Of a stretch of DNA of 64,000 nucleotides, positions 48,880 to 59,521 are shown one piece after another; the first letter of the stretch is position 1, and the number at the start of each line of letters is the position of its first letter. The notes below the pieces were generated by a model. The model was given only the letters and a program-made list of their open reading frames with translations. It did no database searches and had not been told where the DNA came from. Source of the DNA: Chloranthus sessilifolius (Eukaryota; Streptophyta; Magnoliopsida; Chloranthales; Chloranthaceae). The stretch lies in the NCBI GenBank assembly GCA_021018995.1, contig CM037596.1, positions 104,701,416-104,765,415 on the forward strand, read 5' to 3'. Made by a program: the position numbers and the translations under genes.

Positions 48880-50857
48880 TGTAACGACCCTGAAAATTTG
48901 AATAAGAAACCAGACTATTTCGGTATGCGTGCCCGGCATGGAAATCGAGACCGATTAGAAAATTCATAATTAATATTAGTTGACATAAAGTAGCACCATA
49001 GATAGATGAGTACACACGTGTATTTTCGCTTAAGTCTGAGTTGGTAAGGTGTCAACATAGCACGTTACGCCATAGCGACCGTGTGCGCGCTTAACACCGG
49101 AGTGCAAATGAGGTCCTAAACTGAAATATCAAAGATATTTCAGTTTGGGGTGGCTTATAAGGGAAGGGAGGGACCTGGAGAGATATTTTCTCTTCTTCTT
49201 CCTCTAGTTCCTAAGCAAAGAGATCTGTGGCTAAGTGGGATTGAAAGTGATTTGTGAGGAAATAGGGTTAGAGGTGCCGAAATCTTGCATAAATCGTAGT
49301 TAGGATATGAGGAATGCAATAGGAGGAGCACAAGCATAATCTAAGTGCGTGTGAAGCCTTTGCGTGCTGAATCGGTGTCGATACGTCACGTATCGGAGTC
49401 ACAATGGAGATGCAACTCGAGTTCCAGATCTGAAACCCTCTTTCGGATCGATTTGCCGAAACCCTTAAAGGGGCCCCACAAAAGGTGAGTTTGTATGTTA
49501 AGTTGGGCTAAGGAGAGCCATATATATGTATTTGTGTGTGTGTTAATCGTTATAAGAAACCATTAATAAGAATGGGTCAAAAATAGGGAAGTAGATGACC
49601 TCCATTAATGACAGAGCTTCTGTCATTATTGATCGATCAATGACAAGATTGATCGATCAATGCTTGAGTGATCGATCAATGAAGGTCATTGATCGATCAA
49701 TCTATATATGACAAGAAAGTGAATAGAAGCCTTGAAAATTCTGGAAGTTCAATGCACGAAGGGTATTGATCGATCAATTTGTGGATTGATCGATCAATCC
49801 TGAGTATTGATCGATCACAGAGAGGGTGATCGATCAATGACTAGTAGTGATCTATCAACAAAGGCATTGATCGATCACTGGTGTGTATTGATCGATCAAT
49901 GATGGCATTGATCGATCAATCTGTATAGATTTTAAATGTGAACAGAAGGTGGGAAAATTGAGATTTTAGGCTATTGATCGATCAATGAGGGCATTGATTG
50001 ATCAACAGGAGGCATTGATCGATCAATAAGGCTGGTGATCGATCAATTTTGGCTGTGCTAAAGTGTGAAGAAAAGGGATTATTGATCGATCAATAGAGGT
50101 ATTGATCGATCAATAGAGGCTATCGATCGATCAATATACTCTGTTGCTTGTTAAAGAGAAGAGGGTGTTGATCGATCAATGGGATCATTGATCGATCAAC
50201 AAGAGGGATTAATCGATCAATAATAGTGGTGATCGATCAATCACCCCTATTTTCTGCATATTTTAGTTTTGTGAATAAAACCTCACTGGACATTGTGCCA
50301 ATTTATGTTCTGACATCCCTGACACTTAGAATACTATGTTTAGGGTATAGGATCAGACCATGACGTTCTAAAAGGCTTTGGATTTGCTTAGAAAGAAGTT
50401 TGACCTGAGGTTGGGGAATTCCATTGAAATTGCATTTATTTTTTATCTCATGATTTCAAAGCTTCTGTATTCGACTGCATAATCTGATTTTATCGTCTAG
50501 TCATGTTTAGCATATGTGTGACAACTCTGTTATGAATCTGACACCTGTCATCTATTATCTGATTTCCATTAAGTATGATACGCCTGCATGTGATTTAAGG
50601 TTTAATACTCTAACGAATCTCGCCGACTCGGCGGTATATCCGTTTCTGGCACACTCGTGCATCTGCTTGGAAATCCTTGGTAGAATTGCACTCCGTAGTT
50701 GAAGCATTGTTGCATTTCTTGAAATTGTTCATGTGAACGACGATGGTCGGCTCGGCTTTCACTATACGAGCAGACACTTTATGATTTATCCTGGGGATCA
50801 TCCAGAGTATGATATTGATGGCACGGAATTCCAGGCACGAAAATCTGGGCTGTCACA
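48880..50857 (+). repeat. E1 3' LTR (1,978 bp, internally deleted)
   Basis: Starts TGTAACGACCC after AAGGGGGGGATAA (48867-48879). Keeps the dyad (49118-49146), TATA, donor (49485) and TGATCGATCA array (about 49628-50243). It lacks sequence equivalent to 40726-41334 of the 5' LTR, so the acceptor, acidic peptide and stem-loop are gone. Confidence 0.9.
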
Positions 50858-50862
50858 TTATC

Positions 50863-52207
50863 CATGTGTGTGTGTGTGTGCTCAACACAATAGCAAAGGA
50901 TCTAGAGAAGGGGAAATATCATAGATATTTCCAAGGGATGGCTTATAAGGGAAGGAAGAGGAATAGAATCCACTTCTCTATTCCTTCTTGCTCCTTTTAA
51001 TCTATAGCTAAGAGATTAGGGTTCTGAAGATCTTGTGTGAGACTAGGTTAGAGGAAACCTAGATTTGGGACAACTTGGAGAATAGGATGAGGTCGACTTG
51101 AATACATCGTATCTCATGTAAGAGAGTGTACCATCTCTGTGTGCTGACACCGAATCATGCATCTGCTTTTACGGATTCGCAAATGGCAAAAATAAAGGAG
51201 TTCGAATCTGAAATCCACCGTGAACCAAGGATGCTGTGAACTAAGAGGAGACCATCAAAAGAGGTTAGTTATTATGGGTTTCATCAGAGTTTAGATGTTA
51301 TAATTATGTATTAGGGAATGCTTGAATGATTCGTGGAGAATCATAAAGGCTAGGGTTGAGATGGGTTTAGAATCAACGAACCCCCATTAATGACATTTAC
51401 TATCATTTCTGATCGATCAAATTGAATATTTGATCGATCACAGATTTGATCGATCAAATTGTATAAAGCCCTCTATGGAATAGAAGGGTGTTCACACTTG
51501 ATCGATCACTTCATATTCTGATCGATCAAATCACCAATTTGATCGATCGATCAATCGAATTTTATAAATAAAGTATAGAATAGGAGGCCTGTTTTCTGAA
51601 TTTCTGACTTTTGAAAATCCAATCAATCAAGCATAAGGATTGATCGATCAAACTAAGGATTCAATCGATCAATTATGGGATTGATCGATCAAATTTTCCT
51701 CTATTCTATAATGATGAAAGATTAGTTTTGATCGATCAAAAATAGGAATTGATTGATCAACTTGAGAATCTGATCGATCAAATGAAGATTGATCGATCAG
51801 GTGTTCTCTGATCTGTCTGTTTAAGAGTGAGGCATCCGATCGATCAAATGATGAGTTGTTGATCAATCAGATATGAATCTGATCGATCAAACATGAAGAT
51901 TGATCGATCGAATTCCCTGTTTACCCTATTTTGGTTTTTTGAGAAAAACACTGCTGGGCAGTGTACCAATTGTATCCTGACACTTCTGACATGTAGCATA
52001 CTATACGTATGGTCTAGGTCAAGATCAGGACACCGTAAAATGCTTTGGATTTGCTAAGAAAGACTTGATCTGAGGTAGGAAAAATTCAACTTAACTTGTA
52101 TCCGATTTTCGCTATACGAGCAGACACTTCGTGATTTGTCGTGGGGATCATCCAGAGTATGATCCTGATGGCACAGATTTCTGAGTGCAGAAATTCAGGT
52201 TGTCACA
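50863..52207 (+). repeat. E2 5' LTR, second piece (subtype X)
   Basis: GT run, dyad GGAAATATC/GATATTTCC (50912-50932), TATAAG (50944), donor-like AGAG/GTTAGT (51264), array of TGATCGATCAAAT-type words (51409-51912), then a large deletion that rejoins at GATTTTCGCTATACGAGCAG, and end GGTTGTCACA. Confidence 0.8.
51409..51912. repeat. TGATCGATCA array, LTR X variant
   Basis: About 17 TGATCGATCA words, here favouring TTTGATCGATCAAA rather than ATTGATCGATCAAT, so the core palindrome is kept while its flanks changed together. Confidence 0.9.
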
Positions 52208-52209
52208 GT

Positions 52210-52221
52210 TGGTATCAGAGC
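52210..52221 (+). other. E2 primer binding site
   Basis: TGGTATCAGAGC two bases after the LTR, complementary to initiator tRNA-Met. Confidence 0.92.
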
Positions 52222-52312
52222 TTAGGCTTTAGGTTGAATTATGGGTTTATGTTGGATTGTTTTCACAATCTAGTACTGATCAGTGTTATTATTTTCATAA
52301 TGACAGACCAGT

Positions 52313-53600
52313 ATGGGCCCTAGGTTCAGAGGAGGATGCAGCGGAGGTAGGGAAGGTTATAGAGAGGTTCCTCCGAGAGAGATCCCCGATGTTGTTGGAA
52401 CGTCACGGGGATTAGAGTTTCTCTCATAGGCTAATGCAGTTCCAGTGGGACCGAGAGGAGGTAGAAGAGGCAATGAAGAGAGAATGGAGCAGGTGTTGGA
52501 AGCCTTGGCTAACAACGTCGCTCAGCAGACAGCTTCTCTGACTCAGCAGGCAGCTAGACCACCTCATCAGCCAAGCGGGTTCGCAGAGTTTAGGAGAATG
52601 AGACCTCCTAACTTCTCGGGTCAAACGGATCCCATAGAGGCCGAGGGATGGATAGAGGAGATGGAGAAACTTTTTATAGTGCTCCAGTGCAGTGATGTGG
52701 AGAAAGTGCGCTGGGCCACTTTCAAATTAGATGGTGATGCTGGACCTTGGTGGAAGTCGGTGTCACAGAATCGACAAAGAGAGTTTCTTCACACTCCATG
52801 GACCTGGGAGGAGTTCACGGAAGTATTTTACAATAAATACTTTCCTAAAATTGTGAGGCATCAGTGGGAGGTGAAGTTCATAGAGCTCAAGCAGGGTGCG
52901 ATGTCAGTGAGAGAGTACGGTGCTGAGTTTGATAAACTGGCTAGGTTCGCACCTCAGCATGTAGCCACTGAGCTGATAAGAGCACGTAAATTTCAGCTTA
53001 GATTGAGACAGAACCTACAGAAGGGCGTCGCCATGTGGGAAATGGAGACGTATGAGAGTGTCATGTCCAAGGCTCTCATTGCAAAAGAAGATAACCATAA
53101 GCAGTTTGCTTGGAGAGACAAGCAGACCAGAGAGAGGTCATTTCAGGGGTAATCTCAGGACCCTGAGCAAAACAAGAGGGCTAGATTCTCCAGACCTCCG
53201 AGATACCCTACACACTCCCAACCGGTGATTTCTTCAGGGGCGAGTTCATACCGGAGAGTAGCAGTGCCAACATTTTCCAAACCATTTCGACCGTCTGGTT
53301 CTTCTGGTAGCGAGGCCTCAGTAACTCAGGGATCTTTAAGGATCTCTTCATTCACTCCAGCTGTGTCATGTGCAAAGTGTGGAAAGCCACACAAGACGGA
53401 GGAGTACAGAAGGGAGACAAGGGCGTGCTTCAGGTGTGGCAAGATAGGCCACTTGGTTAGGAACTGCCCAGAGGAGAGCAAAGACGACAAAGAGCGGTCA
53501 GGATCGGTATTTACACAGAGATCTTCTCGACCTATGGTTCAAGGTCGAGCATATGCTGTTACCGCGATCGATGCTCTGGCATCGAATGATGTCATATAAG
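52313..53600 (+). pseudogene. E2 gag
   Basis: MGPRFRGGCSGG, gag domain (FIELKQGAMSVREYGAEFDK) and zinc knuckle (CFRCGKIGHLVRNC). The first knuckle has lost a Cys (EEYRRE where E1 has EDCRRD). In-frame stops at 52427, 53150 and 53597; the last is CAA to TAA. Otherwise one open frame. Confidence 0.85.
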
Positions 53601-53751
53601 GTATGATTAAGTTTCAAGTGAGATTATTTATCTAGTAGGATGGACTGAAAATTAGTAAAATAGAATTATTTTGATTAAATGTTTATGATAATAATGCACG
53701 TTACACATACACATCTTAAGCACTTGATCTACTTGTGTGACTGAATTATAA
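53601..53751 (+). other. Intron-like gap between gag and protease (E2)
   Basis: 151 bp, starting ATAAG/GTATGA. The acceptor position reads TATAA where E1 has TATAG, so a G-to-A change removed it. With E1's boundaries the gag and pol frames would join. Confidence 0.45.
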
Positions 53752-56722
53752 GTGAACTGAAAGTATATCAGCGCTGTGATATTTGTTTTCATCGAGCACG
53801 AGTTTTGGTAGACCCAGGCTCTACACACTCATTTGTTAGGCCTCAATTTATGAAAGAATTGAGTGTCACTCCTGAGCTCTTAGAGTTCATATTGACGATG
53901 TCTATTCCTACGGAAAGTGCAGTGAATGCAGTCACAGTGTGTAAGTCGGTGATTGTATTTGTAAAAGATCATGAGACGCTGGCGGATTTAATTTTATTAG
54001 ATATGAAACGGTTTGAGATCATTCTTGGAATGGACTGGCTATCCGCTTACCATGCGAGCGTCGATTGCCTTCGGAAGGTTGTAGTTTTTTACCCTCCAAA
54101 GGAGCGATCATTCAGATTCTTTGGGGTGAAGTCTAAGGTAGCTCTATTGATATCAGCTATTTGAGTCGAAAGGATGATGAAGAGTGGATACAATGGATAT
54201 ATGGCCTTTCTGTAAGAGCAACGGGAAGAGAAGAATGTGATATCTGATATTCAAGTTGCGTGCGAATATCCCGATATAGTTCCTGAGGATTTACCAGGAC
54301 TACCACCAGCTCGGGAGATTGAGTTTGTAATAAATCTGGTTCTGGGCACTAAACCAGTATCTAAGGCTCCTTATCGGATGGCTCTAACAGAATTACAAGA
54401 GTTAAAGGAGCAACTGCAAGAACTGCTTGATAAAGGGTTCATTCGAATTAGTGTGTCTCCTTGGGGAGCACTAATATTGTATGTCAGAAAGAAGGATGGT
54501 TCAATGCGTCTATGCATTGACTATCGACAATTAAACAAGTTGACGATTAAGAATCGTTACCCGCTCCCTAGGATCGATGATCTGTTTGATCAGTTACAAG
54601 GAGCAAGGTTCTTTACGAAGATTGACTTGAGGTCAAGTTATCATCAGCTACGAGTCAAAGCAGAAGATGTCGAGAAGATGGCGTTCAGAACCAGATATGG
54701 ACACTATGAATTCTTGGTTATGCCATTTGGATTGACGAACGCACCTGCGTCTTTTATGGACCTGATGAACTGAGTGTTTAAATCACACTTGGATAAGTCC
54801 ATAGTTGTCTTTATAGATGACATCCTTGTCTATTCCAAGATAAAGGAGGAACATGAAGGACATCTACACGTAGCTTTACAGACCCTCAGAGATCACAAAT
54901 TATATGCGAAGCTCAGTAAGTGTGAGTTTTGGTTGGACCAAGTTAGTTTCTTGGGCCACATTGTCTCTGCTAAGGGTATAACCGTCGACCCAACAAAGAT
55001 CGAGGCAGTCGTGAATTGGGAACAGCCAAGAATGGTAATTGAGGTCCGTAGTTTTCTTGGGTTAGCAGGACACTACCGACGATTTATAGAGGGGTTCTCC
55101 GAGCTATCAAGTCCGCTTACTCAGCTCACAAAGAAAAATGCTAAGTTTGATTGGACTGATTAATGTGAGAAGAGTTTCTAAGAACTGAAGACGTGTCTGA
55201 CTACAGCACCGATATTAGCTATACCTTTTGGCAGAGGGGGTTTCGCTATCTACAGTGACGCATCTTATAGTGGTTTGGGTTGTGTCCTCAACCAGCACAA
55301 GAAGGTTATCACGTACGGCTCTAGACAGCTTAAAGAACAGGAGAAAAATTACCCAACTCATGATCTGGAGTTAGCAGCGGTGATCTTTGCTTAAAGATCT
55401 GGAGGCACTACTTATACGGTGAGACATTTGATATCTTCATCGACCACAAAAGTCTCAAGTATCTATTTACCCAGAAGGATTTGAACATGCGACAGCATAG
55501 ATGGATGGAGTTCTTAAAAGATTACGATTGTTCCATCCAGTATCGCCCTGAGAAGGCCAATGTTGTGGCAGATGCTTTGAGCAGGAAGTCTTCAGCTCAG
55601 TTGTCACATCTTATCACCAGAGTACAGCGGTGGCATCTACTTGAGGACTTGGCCTTGTGCGATACACTGATTGACGTCAAAGGTTCAGGGGCATTGATGG
55701 CTACTATTATGCTACGGCTCACATTGTTTGATAATGTGCGTAAGCTCCAGATGATTGATCTGGAGCTTATGGCCATTAGAAAGGATGTGATCAATGGGAT
55801 CATACCTGATTTCTCCATCAAAGATGATGGTACCTTATTATTCAGAGATCGGATGTGCATACCTGATAATAAGGATCTGAAGGATACAATTTTGGAGGAA
55901 GCGCACAAGTCTACGTATGATCTTGGGAGTACCAAGATGTACCAAGATCTCAAGCGAAGTTTTTGGTGGAGAGGATTGAAGAAAGATATTGCGGATTATA
56001 TTTCTCAGTGTTTGGTCTGCCAGCAGGTGAAAGTAGGCCATCGGAATTCAGCTGGTTTGTTACAACCATTACCAGTGCCAGAGTGGAAATGGGAAGCCAT
56101 TTCTATGGATTTTATTTTAGGATTACCAAGCACATTGAGAAAGAACAATGCCATCTAGGTCATTGTAGATCGACTGACGAAATCTGCACATTTTCTGCCG
56201 TACCGGACTACATATATAGCCAATAAGCTTGCAGAGCTGTACATGAAAGAGATAGTTCGGTTACATGGCATACCAGTCAGCATCGTGTGTGATAGAGATC
56301 CGCTCAATACGTCGCAATTCTGGCGACGATTTCAGGAAGGCATGGGTTCTAAACTGGAGTTCAGCTCAGCGTTTCATCCTCAGGCAGATGGGCAGACTGA
56401 GAGAGTGAACCAGATCATAGAAAATATGTTGTGTGCATGTATGTTGGACTTTCATGGTTCATGGGATCAACATTTGCCTCTGATTGAGTTCGCTTATAGC
56501 AGCTATCAGTCGAGTATTGGGATGGGGCCTTATGAAGCCTTGTATGGACGACGATGCAAGTCTCCTTTGAATTGGGAAGAAGTTGGTGAGAAGCTTGTTT
56601 TAGGCCCTGATATCATGGATAGTGCAACCGAGATAGTTCGGTTGATCCGCAAAAGATTGAGGGTTGCTCAAAGTCACCAAAAGAGCTATGCTGATCTCCA
56701 TCGGACGCACGTTGAGTTTCAG
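53752..56722 (+). pseudogene. E2 pol (PR-RT-RH-IN)
   Basis: Protease VDPGSTHSFV, RT ([29 protein letters not shown]), RNase H ([14 protein letters not shown]), integrase with DRLTKSAHF, DRDPLNTSQFW and the catalytic Glu of QTERVNQ. Stops at 54162, near 54211, 54771, 55161, near 55179 and 56156; a 1-bp loss near 55392 shifts the RNase H frame. A 6-bp in-frame deletion in the integrase finger (TYDLGSTK against E1 TYAIHPGSTK) removes the second zinc-binding His. Confidence 0.88.
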
Positions 56723-56802
56723 GAATACTTAGATGTGTTCGAGAAAAAATTTACTAATTCCTAGATAAAATAATTAGCTATAGAATTAACCACTGTTTTT
56801 AG

Positions 56803-57161
56803 GTTGGAGACAAGGTCTTTGTGAAGATCTCGCCAACCAAGGGCGTGATGCTCTTCGAAAAGCGTGGGAAGTTGAGTCCTTGATATATCGGCCCCTTTGA
56901 GGTACTCGGACGGGTTGGCGAAGTCGCTTATCGGATTGCTTTGCTATCACAGTTGGCGAGCATGCATAACGTTTTTCATGTTTTCATGCTACGACGATAC
57001 GTGCGCGACCTGACTCACGTCTTGGATTTCCAACTGATCGCGATTTTGGATCATAGAGATCAAGTTTTGGTACTTGTCAAGTTGAGAAATCATTCAGCCT
57101 TATAAGCTACTTGGGAGCGCGCAACCGAAATCCGTGAACAATATCCACACTTGTTTACCTG
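56803..57161 (+). pseudogene. E2 integrase C-terminus and chromodomain, degraded
   Basis: VGDKVFVKISPTKGVM, EVLGRVGEVAYRIA, MHNVFHVFMLRRYV, a deletion after LDFQ, then VLVKLRNHS, stop, ATWERATEIREQYPHLFT. Same as 46043-46462, with two stops and about 20 codons missing. Confidence 0.8.
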
Positions 57162-57902
57162 ACATGAGAGGTAAAATTTTTCTTTTCACTTTAACATTCA
57201 TTATTGTGATTGTGTTTATTCTGTGTAAGCAAGCGACATTGACTCGAAAAATCTATTGTTGCGGGTTCGATATGTGAGGTACATGTACTCTTACTCTCAA
57301 AATGCGGACGGTTCGCATTGAAGAAATGACTGTGTTAAGAAACCACGTCACAGTCAGCATTGATCGATCAATAGCGGAATTGATCGATCAATCTGGTGAT
57401 TGATCGATCGACATAGAGTGGTGATCGATCAATGATGGTGAGGTCTAGTAATCAATTTTGGGTGATTGATCGATCAATGATGGTATTGATCGATCAATTT
57501 TCATCGTATTGATCGATCACCAAGGTTGGTTGATCGATCAATAGGTGCATTGATCGATCAATTCAGGTGTCATTGATCGATCAACAGTGGGTGATTGATC
57601 GATCTATACATCGGGTTAGGGCTTTTAGATGCTCCATTGATCGATCAATGCAAGCATTGATCGATCAATACTGAGGTTTTAAGTTGCATTTGGGTTTTCG
57701 AACGGTCATTTGCACAGCGCATGAGAGTGATCGATCAACAGGGTTTTTGGCTTCAAACGTTCCACCTTCCTTTCGACTGGTTTTCCGGCCAACAGACCTC
57801 GTTCTACTACTAGATTCACTTGGATTTCATTCCATTCAATCGATAACATCTTCCTTTCGTCTCTTTTGAATTCTTTTATCCTTTCTTTTGAAAATTTTGA
57901 CC
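57162..57902 (+). repeat. Spacer with TGATCGATCA array before the E2 extra ORF
   Basis: About 16 TGATCGATCA words at 57359-57737, then a pyrimidine-rich stretch to the ATG at 57903. Corresponds to 46463-47240. Confidence 0.9.
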
Positions 57903-59330
57903 ATGGGGCCGCAAACGAAGAGCGTTTCGTGTAAGACTCCAACATCTCGGGTTCGTGCTTCGGTACCACCCCCCGAACCCGTTGCCCAGACCTCTGTGCC
58001 ACCCGTGGCACCTGTTGCAGACGTGGTTCCACCCGTCCCAATCCCCGTCCCGACCCAAATAAAGTGTGAAGTCCCCAATCCATGGTGGACTTCCAAAACT
58101 TTTCTTCCCGAGTACGTCTTTGCCTCTTCCCTTTATGAGGATCGGCCCAAGATGGTTTGGGCCAAGGGATACATCCAGCGGCTTGGGTTGAAACCCTTAC
58201 TCGAGTCATTCCATGATCACTACTGTCCCCGGATCGTGAGGCTCTTCTTTCAGAACCTTCGTTGGGGTGATAGTCGACACCGACTCGTCACTTCCATTGA
58301 CGAGTTCGAGTATAAATTGAACCAGTTTCATGTAGCGGTTGCCCTTCAGTGCACGTCTGTTTACATTGAGACTTGTGGATTGGATTCCCCATACGTTAAA
58401 GAAATTCCTTTTCCCGATGTGGTCACTAAGATGACCTAAGGTTTGCATGGGAAAGGGCAATCCATCACACGAGCCCAATTACCTGACCAGTTGTGGATGC
58501 TTGAAACCTATATCAAGTGTGCACTCAACCCATTTTTGCACAAGTCCTCGCGGACTGGTGTTGTGCAACAGGCACTGTTTTCTGCCTTTTAGAACCGTTG
58601 GTTCTCTATGGCAGACTTGGTCATTGATGGCATCCTTAATGCCAAGGACCTAATGTCAAAGAAAATCAAGACTGGGGTCAAGAAATAGATCCCCTACGCT
58701 CGCCTGATTACCAAAATGGTGGAGCAATACATTGCTCTACGCGAGGCGTACAGTTTGACTCCCAGTGAGCCATGCTTGGTCAACAACACTAAGGTCTTCC
58801 ACCTTAAGGATTGGACCAAGAGCTACAACCTGCTGGTCCGGCGACTTCCAAAGGGTGAGGAGGGAGCAGCTGAGGCCGTCGAGCCTGCCGTTGCAGAGGG
58901 TGCGGCACCCGCCGAGCCTGTACTTGGAGAGGGGGAGGCACCACTTGATCCACCACCTCCGCCTGAGGTGTCTACTCGCCCTGTCCCCACCACACCACAT
59001 CGGCCACCTCGTCACACCATGTCACATCCCCCTCCTCCTTCCTCAGTCGACGTCGCAGCGATGCTTCATGAGCTCGTGGAGGGTAACCGGCGCATACATG
59101 AGCGGTTGGATGGCATGGAGGCGTTCCAGTGACAGATTCATCGTCGGTTGGATTACCACAAGGGCATGCACGAGCTCGTCATGCAGCATTTATATGCCAC
59201 TACGTCCACGCCTATGATTGCTCACGCCCGTTAGCATACGGCAGATCCTCGCGACTACCGTACACCGCCACCCCGCCCCAGCAGACCTACGCCTGATGAG
59301 GTTGGATCATCTGTCATCCCAGCAGGTACT
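57903..59330 (+). pseudogene. E2 extra 3' ORF, 'putative plant transposon protein' type
   Basis: A single frame with no frameshift, MGPQTKSVSCKTPTSRVR to about 59330. Stops at 58437, 58591, 58687, 59131 and 59234. Where E1 can be compared, three are CAA, CAG or CGN to TAA, TAG or TGA. Segments: Pro/Val-rich N-terminus, PWWTSKTFLPEYVF, MVWAKGYIQRLGLKPLLESF, YCPRIVRLFFQNLRWGDSRH, a KMVEQYIALREAYSL block, KVFHLKDWTKSYNLLVRRLP, Pro/Glu-rich tail, RIHERLDGMEAF. The best template here for the family. Ends beside a donor-like CAG/GTACTT. Function unknown. Confidence 0.75.
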
Positions 59331-59521
59331 TACTATGCTTTTGTGTATAGTTCTGTTATTTATTCTATGTGTAGTGTACTGTATCTATTCTGCATTCCTT
59401 TCATATTCTGTCTGCATGCCTTTTTATTTTCGGTTGATATGCTCATCTGTTACTTTGACTCCCTGTATCTCCTACGACCTCCCTGACATTTTCGAGGACG
59501 AAAATTCTTAAGGGGGGATAA

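Larger units (their letters stand above)
38833..50857 (+). mobile_element. Ty3-gypsy chromovirus E1, 12,025 bp, nested in E2's 5' LTR
   Basis: LTRs 38833-41441 and 48880-50857, primer site 41444-41455, polypurine tract 48867-48879. Exact 5-bp target duplication TTATC at 38828-38832 and 50858-50862. Joining the flanks restores a continuous LTR that starts at 38641 and ends at 52207, so E1 inserted into E2's LTR after E2 arrived. Confidence 0.93.

Noticed and set aside
50858..52207. Independent solo LTR after E1
   Set aside because: The TTATC duplication and continuity with 38641-38832 show it is the second half of the E2 5' LTR.
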